Positions 53,229-63,237 of a DNA stretch of 64,000 nucleotides are shown here, piece by piece. The DNA is from Solibacillus sp. FSL W7-1464. GTDB lineage: Bacteria; Bacillota; Bacilli; Bacillales_A; Planococcaceae. Numbering within the stretch: the stretch's first letter is position 1; every line of letters begins with the position of its first letter. A program made the position numbers and the translations under genes. The stretch spans positions 2,643,001-2,707,000 of the forward strand of contig NZ_JBBORC010000001.1 in assembly GCF_038004425.1 (NCBI RefSeq), written 5' to 3'. The notes under the pieces were generated by a model. The model made no database searches. It saw only the letters and a list, made by a program, of their open reading frames with translations, and was not told where the DNA came from.

Positions 53229-54002
53229 TTAGACTACTTTTGCTTCGTTATGAAGTAAGTTTACTAATTCTTTTACCTGTGCAGAAAGATCGCCTTCTAA
53301 TACACGACCAGCCGCTTTTTGTGGCGGTAAATAAATTTCAACTGTTTCCACTTTTACTTCAACATCGTCTTCATCGATGTCCAAATCATCCAATTCCAGT
53401 TCTGCAAGCGGTTTTTTCTTCGCCTTCATAATACCTGGTAATGATGGGTAACGTGGCTCGTTTAAACCTTGTTGAGCTGTTACTAATAATGGTAATGATG
53501 TTTCTAATACTTCAGCGTCCCCTTCGATATCACGCACAATCTTTACGTTCGTGCCGTCGATTTCCAATGAAGTAATTGTTGTTACGTAGTTAATGCCCAG
53601 CAAGTCTGCCAAGCGTGGACCCACTTGTCCCGAACCACCATCGATCGCTACATTTCCTGCTAAAATTAAATCTGCTTCTTTGTCTTTTAAATATTCCGCT
53701 AAAATATAAGCTGAAGAATATTGGTCAAGCTCATCTAAATCATCTTCTGTATTAATCAATACCGCTTCATCGGCACCCATTGCTAAAGCTGTACGTAATT
53801 GCTTTTCTGCATCTTCGCCACCGATTGTCACAACTGTTACTTTACCGCCTAATGCGTCGCGCTTTTGAATTGCTTCTTCAATAGCGTACTCATCGTATGG
53901 GTTGATGATGAATTCTGCACCATCTTCTTGAATCTTACCGCCGGATACGACGATTTTTTCTTCTGTGTCAAAAGTACGTTTTACTAATACAAAAATATTC
54001 AT
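53229..54002 (-). CDS. etfB: Electron transfer flavoprotein beta subunit
   Basis: 257 residues. N-terminal VKRTFDTEEKIVVSGGKIQ, AMP-site region LAGNVAIDGGSGQVGPRLAD, and beta-subunit motif EVLETSLPLLVTAQQGLNEPRYPSLPGIMKAKKK (residues about 162-195) is complete. Partner of EtfA, 57 bases upstream of it. It would serve the acyl-CoA dehydrogenases of the 2-9 kb cluster as well. Confidence 0.96.
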   Translation of the reverse strand: MNIFVLVKRTFDTEEKIVVSGGKIQEDGAEFIINPYDEYAIEEAIQKRDALGGKVTVVTIGGEDAEKQLRTALAMGADEAVLINTEDDLDELDQYSSAYILAEYLKDKEADLILAGNVAIDGGSGQVGPRLADLLGINYVTTITSLEIDGTNVKIVRDIEGDAEVLETSLPLLVTAQQGLNEPRYPSLPGIMKAKKKPLAELELDDLDIDEDDVEVKVETVEIYLPPQKAAGRVLEGDLSAQVKELVNLLHNEAKVV

Positions 54003-54064
54003 AATCTAGACCTCCTAAAAGCTTTTTAATTTTAATCCCGAAAAAAAGGGAAGAATACATTTTT

Positions 54065-54838
54065 TTATTTGCCAGTAAATACCGGCTCACGTTTTTCAAT
54101 AAATGCTTGGATTCCTTCTTTAGCATCTTCAGAAACAAATACTTCACCGAAGCTGTTTGCTTCAGCATTTACTCCATCGTAATAAGAAGATGGTTTCGAG
54201 TAATTCAGCATTTGGATCGCTGCTTTAAGAGCAATTGGTGATTTCTTCGCAATTTTTTTAGCGATTTTCAATGTTTCAGGCAACAGCTCTTCATCGGAAA
54301 AAGCACGGTTTGCTAATCCCCATTCAACAGCTTCAGTCCCGGAAATCGGGTCGCTTGTAAACATCATTTCCGCCGCTTTTGCTACACCAACATATCGTGG
54401 TAATCGCTGTGTTCCTGCAAATCCGGGTATTAAGCCTAATGATAGTTCAGGTAAGCCTAATTTAGCCGATGCGGTTACAAAGCGCATATGGCATCCCATC
54501 GCTAGTTCCAAGCCCCCGCCTAATGCTGCACCATGTATTGCGGCAATAACCGGTTTACCGAATGTTTCGATACGTTCGAAAACATCTTGTCCATTTTTCG
54601 CCAATCCTGTAAATGCTTCTCCTGACTGTACGCTTGTAAACTCTTTAATATCCGCACCTGCAGAGAAAAAACGTCCTTCGCCATGCAAGACAATGACACG
54701 TACATTTTCATCTTCTTCTACAGCGTCTAAAAGTGCATCCACATCTTGGATTAAGCCTTGTGAAAGTGCATTTGCTGGTGGTCTTGAAATCGTTGCTATT
54801 GCGACCCCTTCTTCTACTTTCCAACTTAGAAACTCCAT
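54065..54838 (-). CDS. fadB: Enoyl-CoA hydratase of beta-oxidation
   Basis: 257 residues. Crotonase with both catalytic glutamates: [15 protein letters not shown] and [24 protein letters not shown]. Hydrates 2-enoyl-CoA to 3-hydroxyacyl-CoA. In B. subtilis fadB (ysiB) follows fadR in the same order. It lies 14 bases after fadR. Confidence 0.93.
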   Translation of the reverse strand: MEFLSWKVEEGVAIATISRPPANALSQGLIQDVDALLDAVEEDENVRVIVLHGEGRFFSAGADIKEFTSVQSGEAFTGLAKNGQDVFERIETFGKPVIAAIHGAALGGGLELAMGCHMRFVTASAKLGLPELSLGLIPGFAGTQRLPRYVGVAKAAEMMFTSDPISGTEAVEWGLANRAFSDEELLPETLKIAKKIAKKSPIALKAAIQMLNYSKPSSYYDGVNAEANSFGEVFVSEDAKEGIQAFIEKREPVFTGK

Positions 54839-54852
54839 CCTCTACATCCCCT

Positions 54853-55434
54853 TTATGCTTTTAGTGCGTTTAGCAGTAACTGCTTTACTTTCGGAGCTTG
54901 CTCTAATAAATCATATCGATTTTCATTCATTACCCAAGTTGTCGTAATTTCGTCAATTGTACCAAACACCATTTGTCTCGCAATACGGACATCCATCGTC
55001 TGGTTGAATTCGCCATTTAGCATACCTTCGATCAAAATTTGATCCAGTAAAATTAAGTATTCTTTTAGAATAGAATTAATTTTCAGTCTAATTTCTTTAT
55101 TCGATTGCCGTAGCTCAAGCTGAGTTACAGTTGCCAAGTGACGATCACTTGATAGAACTTGGAAATGATTTTCGATCATTTTACATAACTTATCGGAAGC
55201 AGTTTCCCCACTTTTTATTATAGCCTGTAAATTCTCTGCGAAAATACCCATTTTTTCCTGGAATACAGAAATTAGGATATCTTCTTTGTTTTTGAAATAT
55301 AAGTAGATTGTACCATCGGCAACCCCAGCTTGTTTAGCTATTTTTGAAACTTGGGCTTGATGATAACCATTTTCTGCGATAGCAATGACTGCTGCGTCTA
55401 CTATTTGCATATATTTGGGTTTGTTTCGTTTCAA
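54853..55434 (-). CDS. fadR: Fatty-acid degradation repressor FadR (TetR family)
   Basis: 193 residues. TetR HTH: AIAENGYHQAQVSKIAKQAG and VADGTIYLYFKNKEDIL, very close to B. subtilis FadR (YsiA). Represses beta-oxidation genes and is released by long-chain acyl-CoA. TTG start at 55434 matches the known N-terminus (KRNKPKYMQIVDAA); the frame further upstream overlaps the operator. The operator lies 20 bases before the start, so it is autoregulated. Confidence 0.93.
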   Translation of the reverse strand: MKRNKPKYMQIVDAAVIAIAENGYHQAQVSKIAKQAGVADGTIYLYFKNKEDILISVFQEKMGIFAENLQAIIKSGETASDKLCKMIENHFQVLSSDRHLATVTQLELRQSNKEIRLKINSILKEYLILLDQILIEGMLNGEFNQTMDVRIARQMVFGTIDEITTTWVMNENRYDLLEQAPKVKQLLLNALKA

Positions 55435-55453
55435 GCAGATCACCACCAAAAAA

Positions 55454-55495
55454 AATATGAAAACATGAATGACCATTCATTCATGTTTTCATATT
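55454..55495. promoter_or_regulatory. FadR operator with extended palindrome
   Basis: TGAATGA-CCAT-TCATTCA at 55466-55483 fits the FadR consensus. It is embedded in a larger perfect palindrome with 19-bp arms (55454-55472 and 55477-55495) around CCAT. It overlaps the -10 of the fadR promoter. Confidence 0.85.
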
Positions 55496-55519
55496 ATAGT
55501 TTGTTCTGCATTCTGTCAA
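55491..55519 (-). promoter_or_regulatory. Sigma-A promoter of fadR-fadB-etfBA
   Basis: TTGACA (-35, 55514-55519) and, 17 bp downstream, TAATAT (55491-55496) within CTATAATATG. Consensus -35. It is covered by the FadR palindrome. Confidence 0.8.
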
Positions 55520-55538
55520 TAGTTTGCTAAACAATTAA

Positions 55539-57230
55539 TTATTTTGCTTCTTGTTGTGCCATTTTCTGTTTTTCTTCTTCAATAAGTGTACGACGCAAAA
55601 TTTTTCCTACGGCTGTTTTCGGCAGCTCTTGACGGAATTCATAGAAACGCGGCACTTTATAAGCAGCCAGGTTTTTACGGCAATACTCGTTCAGTTCTTT
55701 ATCTGTTACAGATTTACCCTCTTTAAGAACAATGTATGCCTTTACGGTTTCTCCACGGTACGGATCCGGTATACCGGCAACAACACACTCCTGGATGGCC
55801 TCATGCTCATACAGCACTTCTTCCACTTCACGCGGGTAAATATTAAATCCGCCTGCAATAATCATATCTTTTTTGCGGTCAACAACATAGAAATATCCCT
55901 TCTCATCCATATAACCTAAATCACCCGTTAAAAACCAGCCATCTGCAAATGTCATTGCTGTTTCTTCAGGACGATTCCAGTAGCCCTTCATAACTTGTGG
56001 TCCTTTTACCGCTATTTCGCCGATTTCACCTACTGGCAACACTTCTGTTTCACCTGAACGTAAAATCACCGCTTCGGTATTTGGCCAAGGTAAACCGATC
56101 GAACCGTTGATACGGTGGTCCCAAATCGGGTTCGCATGTGTAACTGGAGAAGTTTCGGTCAAGCCGTATCCTTCTACTAAACGACCGCCTGTCAATTCTT
56201 CAAACTTTTCCTGAACTTCCAGTGGCAATGCAGCAGAACCGCTTAGACATGCCTTAATTGACGATAGATCATATTTTGCTAAATCCGGGTGATTCAACAA
56301 GCCGATATACATTGTTGGGGCACCGGGGAATAATGTTGGTTTTTGTTTATCAATCGTTTTCAATGCTTGTTCTGCATCAAATTTCGGAAGTAATACCATC
56401 TTGCCTTGCTGCATGACCGATAAAATTAATACCGTTGTCATACCATATACATGGAAGAATGGTAATATGCCTAAAATTATTTCTTCACCCTTTTTACATT
56501 TATACATCCATGCATCACACATTAATGTATTTGCAATCAGGTTTTTATGCGTTAACATAACACCTTTCGGGTAACCTGTCGTCCCGCCAGTGTATTGCAA
56601 TAATGCCAAATCATCTTCAAAGTCAAAGTCTTGCTCGATTTTATCCGTTTTCGCCATTTTCATGATTTCTGTGAACAGGTGGTTTGTGCCGCTATGTTCC
56701 ACCTTTACACTGAAACCGTACTGTTTCTTCTGAATGAACGGATACACCAAGTTTTTCGGGAACGGCAAGTAGTCTTTAATTCCTGAAACGATGACATTTT
56801 CAATATTTGTCTCATGTAATATTTTCATTGCCCTTGGATATAAAATATCCATCACTAATATTACTTTTGCACCGGAATCCGCCATCTGATATTGCAGCTC
56901 ACGTTCTGTATAAAGCGGATTTGTCTGAACGACAACGCCTCCTGCATACATCGTACCATAATAGGCGATTACCGCTTGCGGACAGTTCGGCAGCATGATT
57001 GCTACACGGTCCCCCTTCTCCACCCCTAGAGAACGCAGGTAGTTCGCAAACTTCAACGCTGATTCATAAAGCTCTTTGTACGTAAGCTCGCGCCCCATGA
57101 AGTGTATAGCCACTTTATTAGGCATCGACTCAAATGCTTGTGTTAAAAAATGGTGCACAGGAATTTCCGGCAGCTCAATAGAATGCGGGACTTCTTTTGG
57201 ATAGCTTGCCAACCAAACTTTTTCTGTCAT
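55539..57230 (-). CDS. lcfA: Long-chain fatty acid-CoA ligase
   Basis: 563 residues. AMP-binding motifs LLQYTGGTTGYPKGVMLTH, GYGLTETSPV, FLTGDLGYMDEKGYFYVVDRKKDMI and AVGKILRR near the C-terminus. Activates long-chain fatty acids for beta-oxidation. Same order as B. subtilis lcfA-fadR. Own promoter at 57271-57299 with a cre-like site. Confidence 0.95.
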   Translation of the reverse strand: MTEKVWLASYPKEVPHSIELPEIPVHHFLTQAFESMPNKVAIHFMGRELTYKELYESALKFANYLRSLGVEKGDRVAIMLPNCPQAVIAYYGTMYAGGVVVQTNPLYTERELQYQMADSGAKVILVMDILYPRAMKILHETNIENVIVSGIKDYLPFPKNLVYPFIQKKQYGFSVKVEHSGTNHLFTEIMKMAKTDKIEQDFDFEDDLALLQYTGGTTGYPKGVMLTHKNLIANTLMCDAWMYKCKKGEEIILGILPFFHVYGMTTVLILSVMQQGKMVLLPKFDAEQALKTIDKQKPTLFPGAPTMYIGLLNHPDLAKYDLSSIKACLSGSAALPLEVQEKFEELTGGRLVEGYGLTETSPVTHANPIWDHRINGSIGLPWPNTEAVILRSGETEVLPVGEIGEIAVKGPQVMKGYWNRPEETAMTFADGWFLTGDLGYMDEKGYFYVVDRKKDMIIAGGFNIYPREVEEVLYEHEAIQECVVAGIPDPYRGETVKAYIVLKEGKSVTDKELNEYCRKNLAAYKVPRFYEFRQELPKTAVGKILRRTLIEEEKQKMAQQEAK

Positions 57231-57270
57231 AAAACTCCTCCCCTTTGATAAAGCTTTACTTGTTTATAAC

Positions 57271-57299
57271 ATTATAATGAAAATTGGAAATGGTTTCAA
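57271..57299 (-). promoter_or_regulatory. lcfA promoter overlapped by a cre-like site
   Basis: TTGAAA (-35), 17-bp spacer, TATAAT (-10) on the minus strand. TGAAACCATTTCCA (57285-57298) resembles a CcpA cre site but lacks the central CG, so CcpA control is only possible. Confidence 0.7.
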
Positions 57300-57498
57300 A
57301 CTATTTTCATAGATATGCACAATATATTCTCGCTCATACACATATTTTCTCATTAATTATTTTGACTTTTATAGTAATATTGAATTGAAAACATATAGGA
57401 CCATTCGTTTAGTATGGAAATATACTTTTTCAATAAAGTTTTAAAATAAATAAATATTTTTTTATTTAATCTCATATAAATTTGCCAGCCTAATGAAA

Positions 57499-57537
57499 AA
57501 AGCAAATGAACTGACTAAATGCTAGTTCATTTGCTTT
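57499..57537 (-). terminator. Terminator after the yshE unit
   Basis: 14-bp stem AAAGCAAATGAACT / AGTTCATTTGCTTT with an 11-nt loop and A-run at its left, just after the small 26-residue ORF. Confidence 0.9.
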
Positions 57538-57542
57538 AATGT

Positions 57543-57623
57543 TTAGAGTGTCATCATGTAGTAAATGCCGACTGCGAGAAAAATGAAACAGACGACGAGT
57601 AAGATTTTCGATAATGTTTCCAT
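57543..57623 (-). CDS. 26-residue single-span membrane protein
   Basis: A 27-codon ORF below usual cut-offs. Its ribosome site (AGGAG, 7 bases before ATG) lies at the end of yshE and the terminator follows 5 bases after the stop. The product METLSKILLVVCFIFLAVGI then YYMMTL is a single hydrophobic helix. Cotranscribed with the DUF350 gene. Unknown function. Confidence 0.65.
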   Translation of the reverse strand: METLSKILLVVCFIFLAVGIYYMMTL

Positions 57624-57633
57624 GTGTATGCTC

Positions 57634-58047
57634 CTATGAAATACTTGCTCCGATAACAAATGACAAACCGAGAGAAATTGTGAACGAGATAAATCCTACT
57701 GAACGGTTGTCTGCAGCAATCTCCTCATCCACATTAAATTTCGGTGTTAAAAACTCAAATAAAAAATAGGCAAAGATCAATAACGTAAATCCGAACAAAC
57801 CCCAACCAAGCATTTCAATAAATGAAGTATGCTGATTAATTGAATACCTGAAAATATTACAGACGCCTAAAATTTTTCCTCCAGTTGCTAAAGCGACCGC
57901 GACATTTCCATTTTTAATTTCATCCCAATTTTTATACTTTGTTACGACCTCAAATAAAATCATCGATACGAATAGGCAAAGGACTACCACACTAAAATAG
58001 CCTGCTGTTTCTACGAGAGGATGGTGCCAAAAGTCTAATCCCAGCAA
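57634..58047 (-). CDS. yshE: DUF350 membrane protein
   Basis: 137 residues with four membrane helices. DUF350 pattern: KNGNVAVALATGGKILGV is the conserved repeat, and GFISFTISLGLSFVIGASIS at the C-terminus. Position between lcfA and mutS2 equals B. subtilis yshE. TTG start after AAGGGGG. Function unknown. Confidence 0.85.
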   Translation of the reverse strand: MLGLDFWHHPLVETAGYFSVVVLCLFVSMILFEVVTKYKNWDEIKNGNVAVALATGGKILGVCNIFRYSINQHTSFIEMLGWGLFGFTLLIFAYFLFEFLTPKFNVDEEIAADNRSVGFISFTISLGLSFVIGASIS

Positions 58048-58117
58048 TCCATTTTACCCCCTTAAATTATTTTCTTTCTATGTTTAATATTACCGCATCC
58101 TTTAAAAGGAGCAACAA

Positions 58118-60484
58118 CTATTTTAGTTCTACAACTGTCACACCGAACCCGCCTTCGCCCGCTTCACCATATCTGTATGATTTGACGCGCTTATGGTTTT
58201 TCAGGAAGTTCTGAATCCCTTGGCGTAATGCCCCTGTGCCTTTACCATGAATAATCGATACACGCGGATAGTTCGCTAATAATGCATCATCCAAATACTT
58301 TTCTGTGCGAATAAGCGCTTCTTCATATCGTTCTCCGCGTAAGTCAAGTTCAAGTTTCACGACGCTGTTACGATTTTTTACATTCATCATCGGACGAGTA
58401 ACTTGTTCTTTTTCCGGCTTCACATATTCTAAATCAGATTCGGGCAGTTTCATTTTTAAAATCCCAATTTGAACAACCCATTCATTTCCAGCTTTTTGCA
58501 GGAGTGTTCCTTTCTGACCGTAGCTTAAAACTTTCACTTCATCGCCCACTTGCAGATTCTGCTTACGTTCCCGGGCAGCAACAGCCTTTTGAAGCACTTT
58601 ATTGTTATCAATCGGCGCTGCATTATCTAAACGCTTTTTCGCATCGATTAACTCATGCTCTTTCACCGATAATGCGGCATTTTCTTTCATTTTTCTTAGC
58701 TCAGCAATAATCGATTCCGCTTCCTTCTTCGCCTCATCGACAATTTTTCGAGCCTTGTCTTTCGCTTTTTTCTCCAGGTTTTCCTTTTTCTCATCATAAA
58801 TACGAAGACGTTCTTCCAGCTCTGCACGGATTTTTTGTGCATCTTCCAGTAAAAGATGGGCTTCGTCGGCTTCACGTTCAGATCTTAATCGGCTTTCTTC
58901 TAGTGACGCAATCATAGACTCTACTTCATGACGGTCAGTACCTGTAAAGGATTTTGCATGGTCAATTACATTTGAGCTTAATCCAAGACGTTTGGATATT
59001 TCAAATGCATTGGAACGACCCGGCACTCCGATCAACAATCGATAAGTCGGGCTAAGTGTTTCAATATCGAACTCTACACTTGCGTTGACAACAGAAGGAC
59101 GGTTATAGCCATATGCCTTCAACTCCGGATAGTGGGAAGTCGCCATTACACGTGCACCGCGATCGACTGTTTCATCCAGTATGGCAATTGCAAGAGCAGC
59201 ACCTTCTTGCGGATCCGTACCTGCGCCAAGCTCATCGAATAAAATCAATGATTTTTCATTAAATTTGCTTAAAATGTCTACTATATTCACCATATGAGAT
59301 GAGAAAGTTGATAATGACTGTTCGATTGACTGTTCATCACCAATATCAGCAAAGATTTGGTCAAACACTGCTAACTCCGAACCATCCATTGCCGGAACAG
59401 GCAGTCCACACTGGGCCATTATTGTACATAGTCCTACTGTTTTCAGTGTTACTGTTTTACCACCTGTATTTGGTCCTGTAATAACAATAGCTGTAACATC
59501 TCGTCCAAATTCAATCGTATTGGCAACAGCCTCTTCAATCGGCAAGAGCGGATGCCGTGCTCGGACCAGTCGTGTATAACCTTCTTTATTCATTTTTGGC
59601 ATTGTGCATTTATTTGCTTGTCCGTATTTTCCTTTTGCTAAAATAACATCCAGTTCTCCAAGTAACTGCACTAGAACGAATATTTCATGACCGACTTCCT
59701 GTACCTTTAATGTAAGCTCGGATAAAATGCGCTCAATTTCTGCCTTTTCTTTCACCTTTAGACGCTGTACTTCATTGTTCGCTTGAATCACCGCATCAGG
59801 CTCAATAAATAATGTTTGACCTGAAGCGGACTGATCGTGGACGATTCCGCCATAATGTGAACGATACTCTTGTTTAACAGGGATTACGAAGCGGTCATTA
59901 CGAATCGTAATAATCGCGTCAGACAGCATTTTCGTTGCATTCGAACCACGTGTAAGACTTTCCAGCTTTTGACGCACTTTCGATTCTTCTGAACGCAAAG
60001 ACTGGCGAATTGAGCGTAATGCAGCGCTTGCTGAATCAAGCACTGTACCATTATCATCGATACAATCATTAATTTCATGCTGCAATGCCGTCAAGACAGG
60101 CATTTGTTCTTTACGTTCAATAAAATGCGGGATTTCAATAGTATTTTCCGATTCGATATCTTCAATGAAATTTCTTAGAATCCGGCTTGCCCGTATTGTG
60201 CTTGCAATTTCCATTAATTCCATCGGGCTGAGCATACCGCCGATTTGTGAGCGTCGTGCATGTGGTCGGACATCAAAAATGCCGCCCAACGGTACATTGC
60301 CTTTCACACGCAAAATCGCGAGCCCTTCATCCATTTCTTCCAGGAGTTCGACTACTGTATCGTAATCCGTTTCCGGTACTAGTTCATCGATTGCCTGTTT
60401 TCCGATAGAGTTTGTACAAAAGGCTGCTACTTGCTCGCGTACTTTATGAAATTCTAGTGTTTTCAATGCTCGTTGTTCGATCAT
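58118..60484 (-). CDS. mutS2: Endonuclease MutS2
   Basis: 788 residues. MutS-type ATPase: Walker A VITGPNTGGKTVTLKTVG, Walker B LILFDELGAGTDPQEG. Coiled-coil region (residues about 520-640) then C-terminal Smr domain LDLRGERYEEALIRTEKYL. Lacks mismatch-recognition domain of MutS1. Known roles: suppression of recombination and rescue of collided ribosomes. Order polX-mutS2 is conserved. Confidence 0.97.
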   Translation of the reverse strand: MIEQRALKTLEFHKVREQVAAFCTNSIGKQAIDELVPETDYDTVVELLEEMDEGLAILRVKGNVPLGGIFDVRPHARRSQIGGMLSPMELMEIASTIRASRILRNFIEDIESENTIEIPHFIERKEQMPVLTALQHEINDCIDDNGTVLDSASAALRSIRQSLRSEESKVRQKLESLTRGSNATKMLSDAIITIRNDRFVIPVKQEYRSHYGGIVHDQSASGQTLFIEPDAVIQANNEVQRLKVKEKAEIERILSELTLKVQEVGHEIFVLVQLLGELDVILAKGKYGQANKCTMPKMNKEGYTRLVRARHPLLPIEEAVANTIEFGRDVTAIVITGPNTGGKTVTLKTVGLCTIMAQCGLPVPAMDGSELAVFDQIFADIGDEQSIEQSLSTFSSHMVNIVDILSKFNEKSLILFDELGAGTDPQEGAALAIAILDETVDRGARVMATSHYPELKAYGYNRPSVVNASVEFDIETLSPTYRLLIGVPGRSNAFEISKRLGLSSNVIDHAKSFTGTDRHEVESMIASLEESRLRSEREADEAHLLLEDAQKIRAELEERLRIYDEKKENLEKKAKDKARKIVDEAKKEAESIIAELRKMKENAALSVKEHELIDAKKRLDNAAPIDNNKVLQKAVAARERKQNLQVGDEVKVLSYGQKGTLLQKAGNEWVVQIGILKMKLPESDLEYVKPEKEQVTRPMMNVKNRNSVVKLELDLRGERYEEALIRTEKYLDDALLANYPRVSIIHGKGTGALRQGIQNFLKNHKRVKSYRYGEAGEGGFGVTVVELK

Positions 60485-60498
60485 GAGAACACCTCCTA

Positions 60499-62220
60499 TT
60501 ACTTTTCTTTATTTTTCGCAATAAATGCTTCGAACTTTTCTTTTGACCATGTATTGACGATCAGATCTTTTTTTAGCCATGCTTTTTGTGCGTATTTGAC
60601 ACCGATGTCCATAAAGCGCAGCTGGTCAATTGCATGCGCATCCGTATTGATGGCGATTGGTACATTTTTCTCCATTGCCAGCATTAAATATTCGATGCTT
60701 AAGTCCAGTCGGTATGGATTTGCATTGAGTTCCAATATTTTACCATGTTCTGCCGCCCATTCGATCAATAACGGCACATCCGGATCATAGCCTCCGCGCT
60801 GCCCGACAATTCGGCCTGTCGGGTGAGCAATCATATGGACATACGGATTTTCTACCGCTGTTTTTAAACGCGCCATAATTTTGTCCTGCGATTGTGTAAA
60901 ACTTGAGTGGATCGATGCAATTACAAAATCCAATTCTTTTAAAATATCGTCTCCAAAGTCTAATGTCCCATCAGGCAGAATATCCATTTCCGTACCTCTG
61001 TAAAGTCGGAAATTAGGATTTGCTTCGTTAAATGCACAAATATCGAGCTTTTGCTGCTCAAGTCTCTCAGGTGTTAAACCATTGGCCACTTTTAAGTATT
61101 GCGAGTGATCGGTAATGACCGCATGGGAATACCCGATATCTATTAAAGCTTGCCCCATCTCGCTAACTGAATGCGCGCCATCAGACCAAGTTGTATGCAT
61201 ATGAAGATCCGCTACGATATCTTCCAGCTTCACCAGCCCGCTCAACTCGTCCAGACGATCTAATTCTTTACCGCTTTCACGTACAGTCGGCGGAATATAA
61301 GGTAAGTTAAAATGCGCAAAAAACGCTTCTTCCGATTCAAATGTTACGACAGTGCCGTCTTCCTGCTCGACACCATATTCACTAATTTTCTTCCCCATTG
61401 ATTTTGCAAGCTGACGCATGCGTACATTATGGTCTTTCGAACCGGTGAAATGATGAAGTGCTGTTGCAAATTCTTCACGCGTCACTAAACGGAAATCCAC
61501 ACTTACCGGTTCTTCACGGTCCAATACAACGGACACTTTTGTATCCCCGGCTGCAACAGTTTCCAATATTGCGAGGCGAGTTAAAATTGCTTCACGTACA
61601 ACTTCATATTCTTTTGTTGCCACGATAAAATCAACATCTTTACTCGTTTCCGCAACACGCCGGAAGCTCCCTGCAACCGAGAACAGCTCCACTTCAGGCA
61701 AACTTGCTAAAAGCTCGTTAATTTCCAATACGACAGGCTCAAGCTGCCAAATAGGTAACCGCTCAGCGCGGGAACCAAATGTTTCAAGTTCTTTTAAAAT
61801 TTTTTCCTCTGTTTTTGCCGCAAACCCGGCTAGCCCTCTTACTTGTCCAGCCTCACATGCTGCCTTTAATGTGGCTGCATCCACTATGTTCAGTTCCTGA
61901 TACAATTTGGCAAGCTTTTTACCGCCTAAACCCGGTAGTTTCATTAATGGAACGAGTCCTTTCGGTACGACTTCCTCCAGCTCTTTCAATACAGTCGATT
62001 CCCCGATTTCCATCATCTCTGTAATAACCGCTGCCGTTCCTTTGCCGATCCCTTTAATTGCTGTAATATCATCAATTTCGCTTAGGCTGCGCTCATCTGC
62101 TTCAAGTGCAGCTGCCGCTTTTCGAAAGGCGGATACTTTGAACGGATTTTCTGCCTGCAGCTCCATATATAAAGCGATTTTTTCCAATGTACGAATAATA
62201 ATTTTTTTGTTCATCATCAT
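60499..62220 (-). CDS. polX: DNA polymerase/3'-5' exonuclease PolX
   Basis: 573 residues: HhH and polymerase-beta-like domain (AIKGIGKGTAAVITEM; catalytic Asp in SKDVDFIVATK and SVDFRL) plus C-terminal PHP phosphoesterase (DLHMHTTWSDGAHS, ITDHSQYL). Base excision repair gap filling. Start at the first ATG of ATGATGATG (62220), after AAAGGAGAG; the upstream frame is not used. Confidence 0.95.
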   Translation of the reverse strand: MMMNKKIIIRTLEKIALYMELQAENPFKVSAFRKAAAALEADERSLSEIDDITAIKGIGKGTAAVITEMMEIGESTVLKELEEVVPKGLVPLMKLPGLGGKKLAKLYQELNIVDAATLKAACEAGQVRGLAGFAAKTEEKILKELETFGSRAERLPIWQLEPVVLEINELLASLPEVELFSVAGSFRRVAETSKDVDFIVATKEYEVVREAILTRLAILETVAAGDTKVSVVLDREEPVSVDFRLVTREEFATALHHFTGSKDHNVRMRQLAKSMGKKISEYGVEQEDGTVVTFESEEAFFAHFNLPYIPPTVRESGKELDRLDELSGLVKLEDIVADLHMHTTWSDGAHSVSEMGQALIDIGYSHAVITDHSQYLKVANGLTPERLEQQKLDICAFNEANPNFRLYRGTEMDILPDGTLDFGDDILKELDFVIASIHSSFTQSQDKIMARLKTAVENPYVHMIAHPTGRIVGQRGGYDPDVPLLIEWAAEHGKILELNANPYRLDLSIEYLMLAMEKNVPIAINTDAHAIDQLRFMDIGVKYAQKAWLKKDLIVNTWSKEKFEAFIAKNKEK

Positions 62221-62431
62221 TGTCTCTCCTTTAAAAAAGCTCCTCCCGAAAATCGAGAGAAGCATTCGCATGATTTTCAAATCAATTACGCCTCGGCATA
62301 ATGGTATCCGATCCGGCTAAAGATCCACGGTTCGCGGATAAGTCAGCTGTTTTAGCACAATGCGATGCTTTCTAGGTTGACTTCCTTCTTTAGTAACTCC
62401 TTTTCCGAATTTAGGACACCCGCTAAATAAG

Positions 62432-62971
62432 TTAGTTTTTTTGAATATACCACCAATTTTGGAACATGCTCGTAATAATCGGTGTATGCTCAAGTATGAG
62501 TCCTGCCAAAATCGAACTGTCAATGAATGTCTGAATCGATTCCACAGGCAGCAATGCCACAACATACAGCCCGATAAACAAGACAAGATACATTTCGATA
62601 AATCCAAGAACTGCCCCTAATACATAGTTTAGAGAACTTAATACAGGTAAATACGTTAAAAAATCAAACATCGACCCGACTATTTGCAAGGCAATCTTAA
62701 CTGCAAAGAAAATAATGGCAAACGCAAAGACGCGATAGAATGTACGGTCAACATCGAGTGAATCCAGAACGAGCGTCATTGTTGAACCTTCTGTAAATCC
62801 TGGATACGGAATCCATAAAACAAATTTTTCTGCAAGCGGTTTATAATAAATAATCGCTACAATGAGGGCAATAATAAAACTTCCGATATTAATCAGCTGA
62901 ACAACGAACCCTCGTTTCGCTCCAACTATAAGACTAATGATAAAGACTGCAAGAATAATTAAATCCAACAT
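62432..62971 (-). CDS. yshB: CvpA-family membrane protein
   Basis: 179 residues with four hydrophobic segments; the N-terminus MLDLIILAVFIISLIVGAKR is typical of the CvpA family. Between zapA and polX as in B. subtilis yshB. Molecular role unknown, in E. coli required for colicin V export. ATG 62971 has AAGGG 10 bases upstream. Confidence 0.88.
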   Translation of the reverse strand: MLDLIILAVFIISLIVGAKRGFVVQLINIGSFIIALIVAIIYYKPLAEKFVLWIPYPGFTEGSTMTLVLDSLDVDRTFYRVFAFAIIFFAVKIALQIVGSMFDFLTYLPVLSSLNYVLGAVLGFIEMYLVLFIGLYVVALLPVESIQTFIDSSILAGLILEHTPIITSMFQNWWYIQKN

Positions 62972-62976
62972 GTATG

Positions 62977-63237
62977 TCAACCCTTCAAATGTTTCAATTG
63001 TATTTCTAGTTTTTCAAATTTCTCTTTTAATAAGAGATAGTCGTGCACAGAATTAACGGCTGTTAATACAGCAAGCTTCGCTGTATCTAAAGATGGATTA
63101 TGGGCACTGATTTCCCGCATTTTGTCGTCCACTAATGAAGCAACAAGACGCATGTGGACCGATGATTCTGTTCCTACCATTTTATATGTATTACCATATA
63201 TTTCTACGGAAATGCGATTCTTTTCTTGCTCAGCCAA
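62977..63237 (-). CDS. zapA: Cell division protein ZapA
   Basis: 86 residues. N-terminal [21 protein letters not shown] and a C-terminal coiled coil ([19 protein letters not shown]). Promotes FtsZ bundling. TTG start after GGAGGG. Confidence 0.95.
   Translation of the reverse strand: MAEQEKNRISVEIYGNTYKMVGTESSVHMRLVASLVDDKMREISAHNPSLDTAKLAVLTAVNSVHDYLLLKEKFEKLEIQLKHLKG

Noticed and set aside
62281-62431. Possible small gene between polX and cvpA
   Set aside because: The frame covering this region is mostly a shadow of the cvpA gene in another frame, with no ribosome site.
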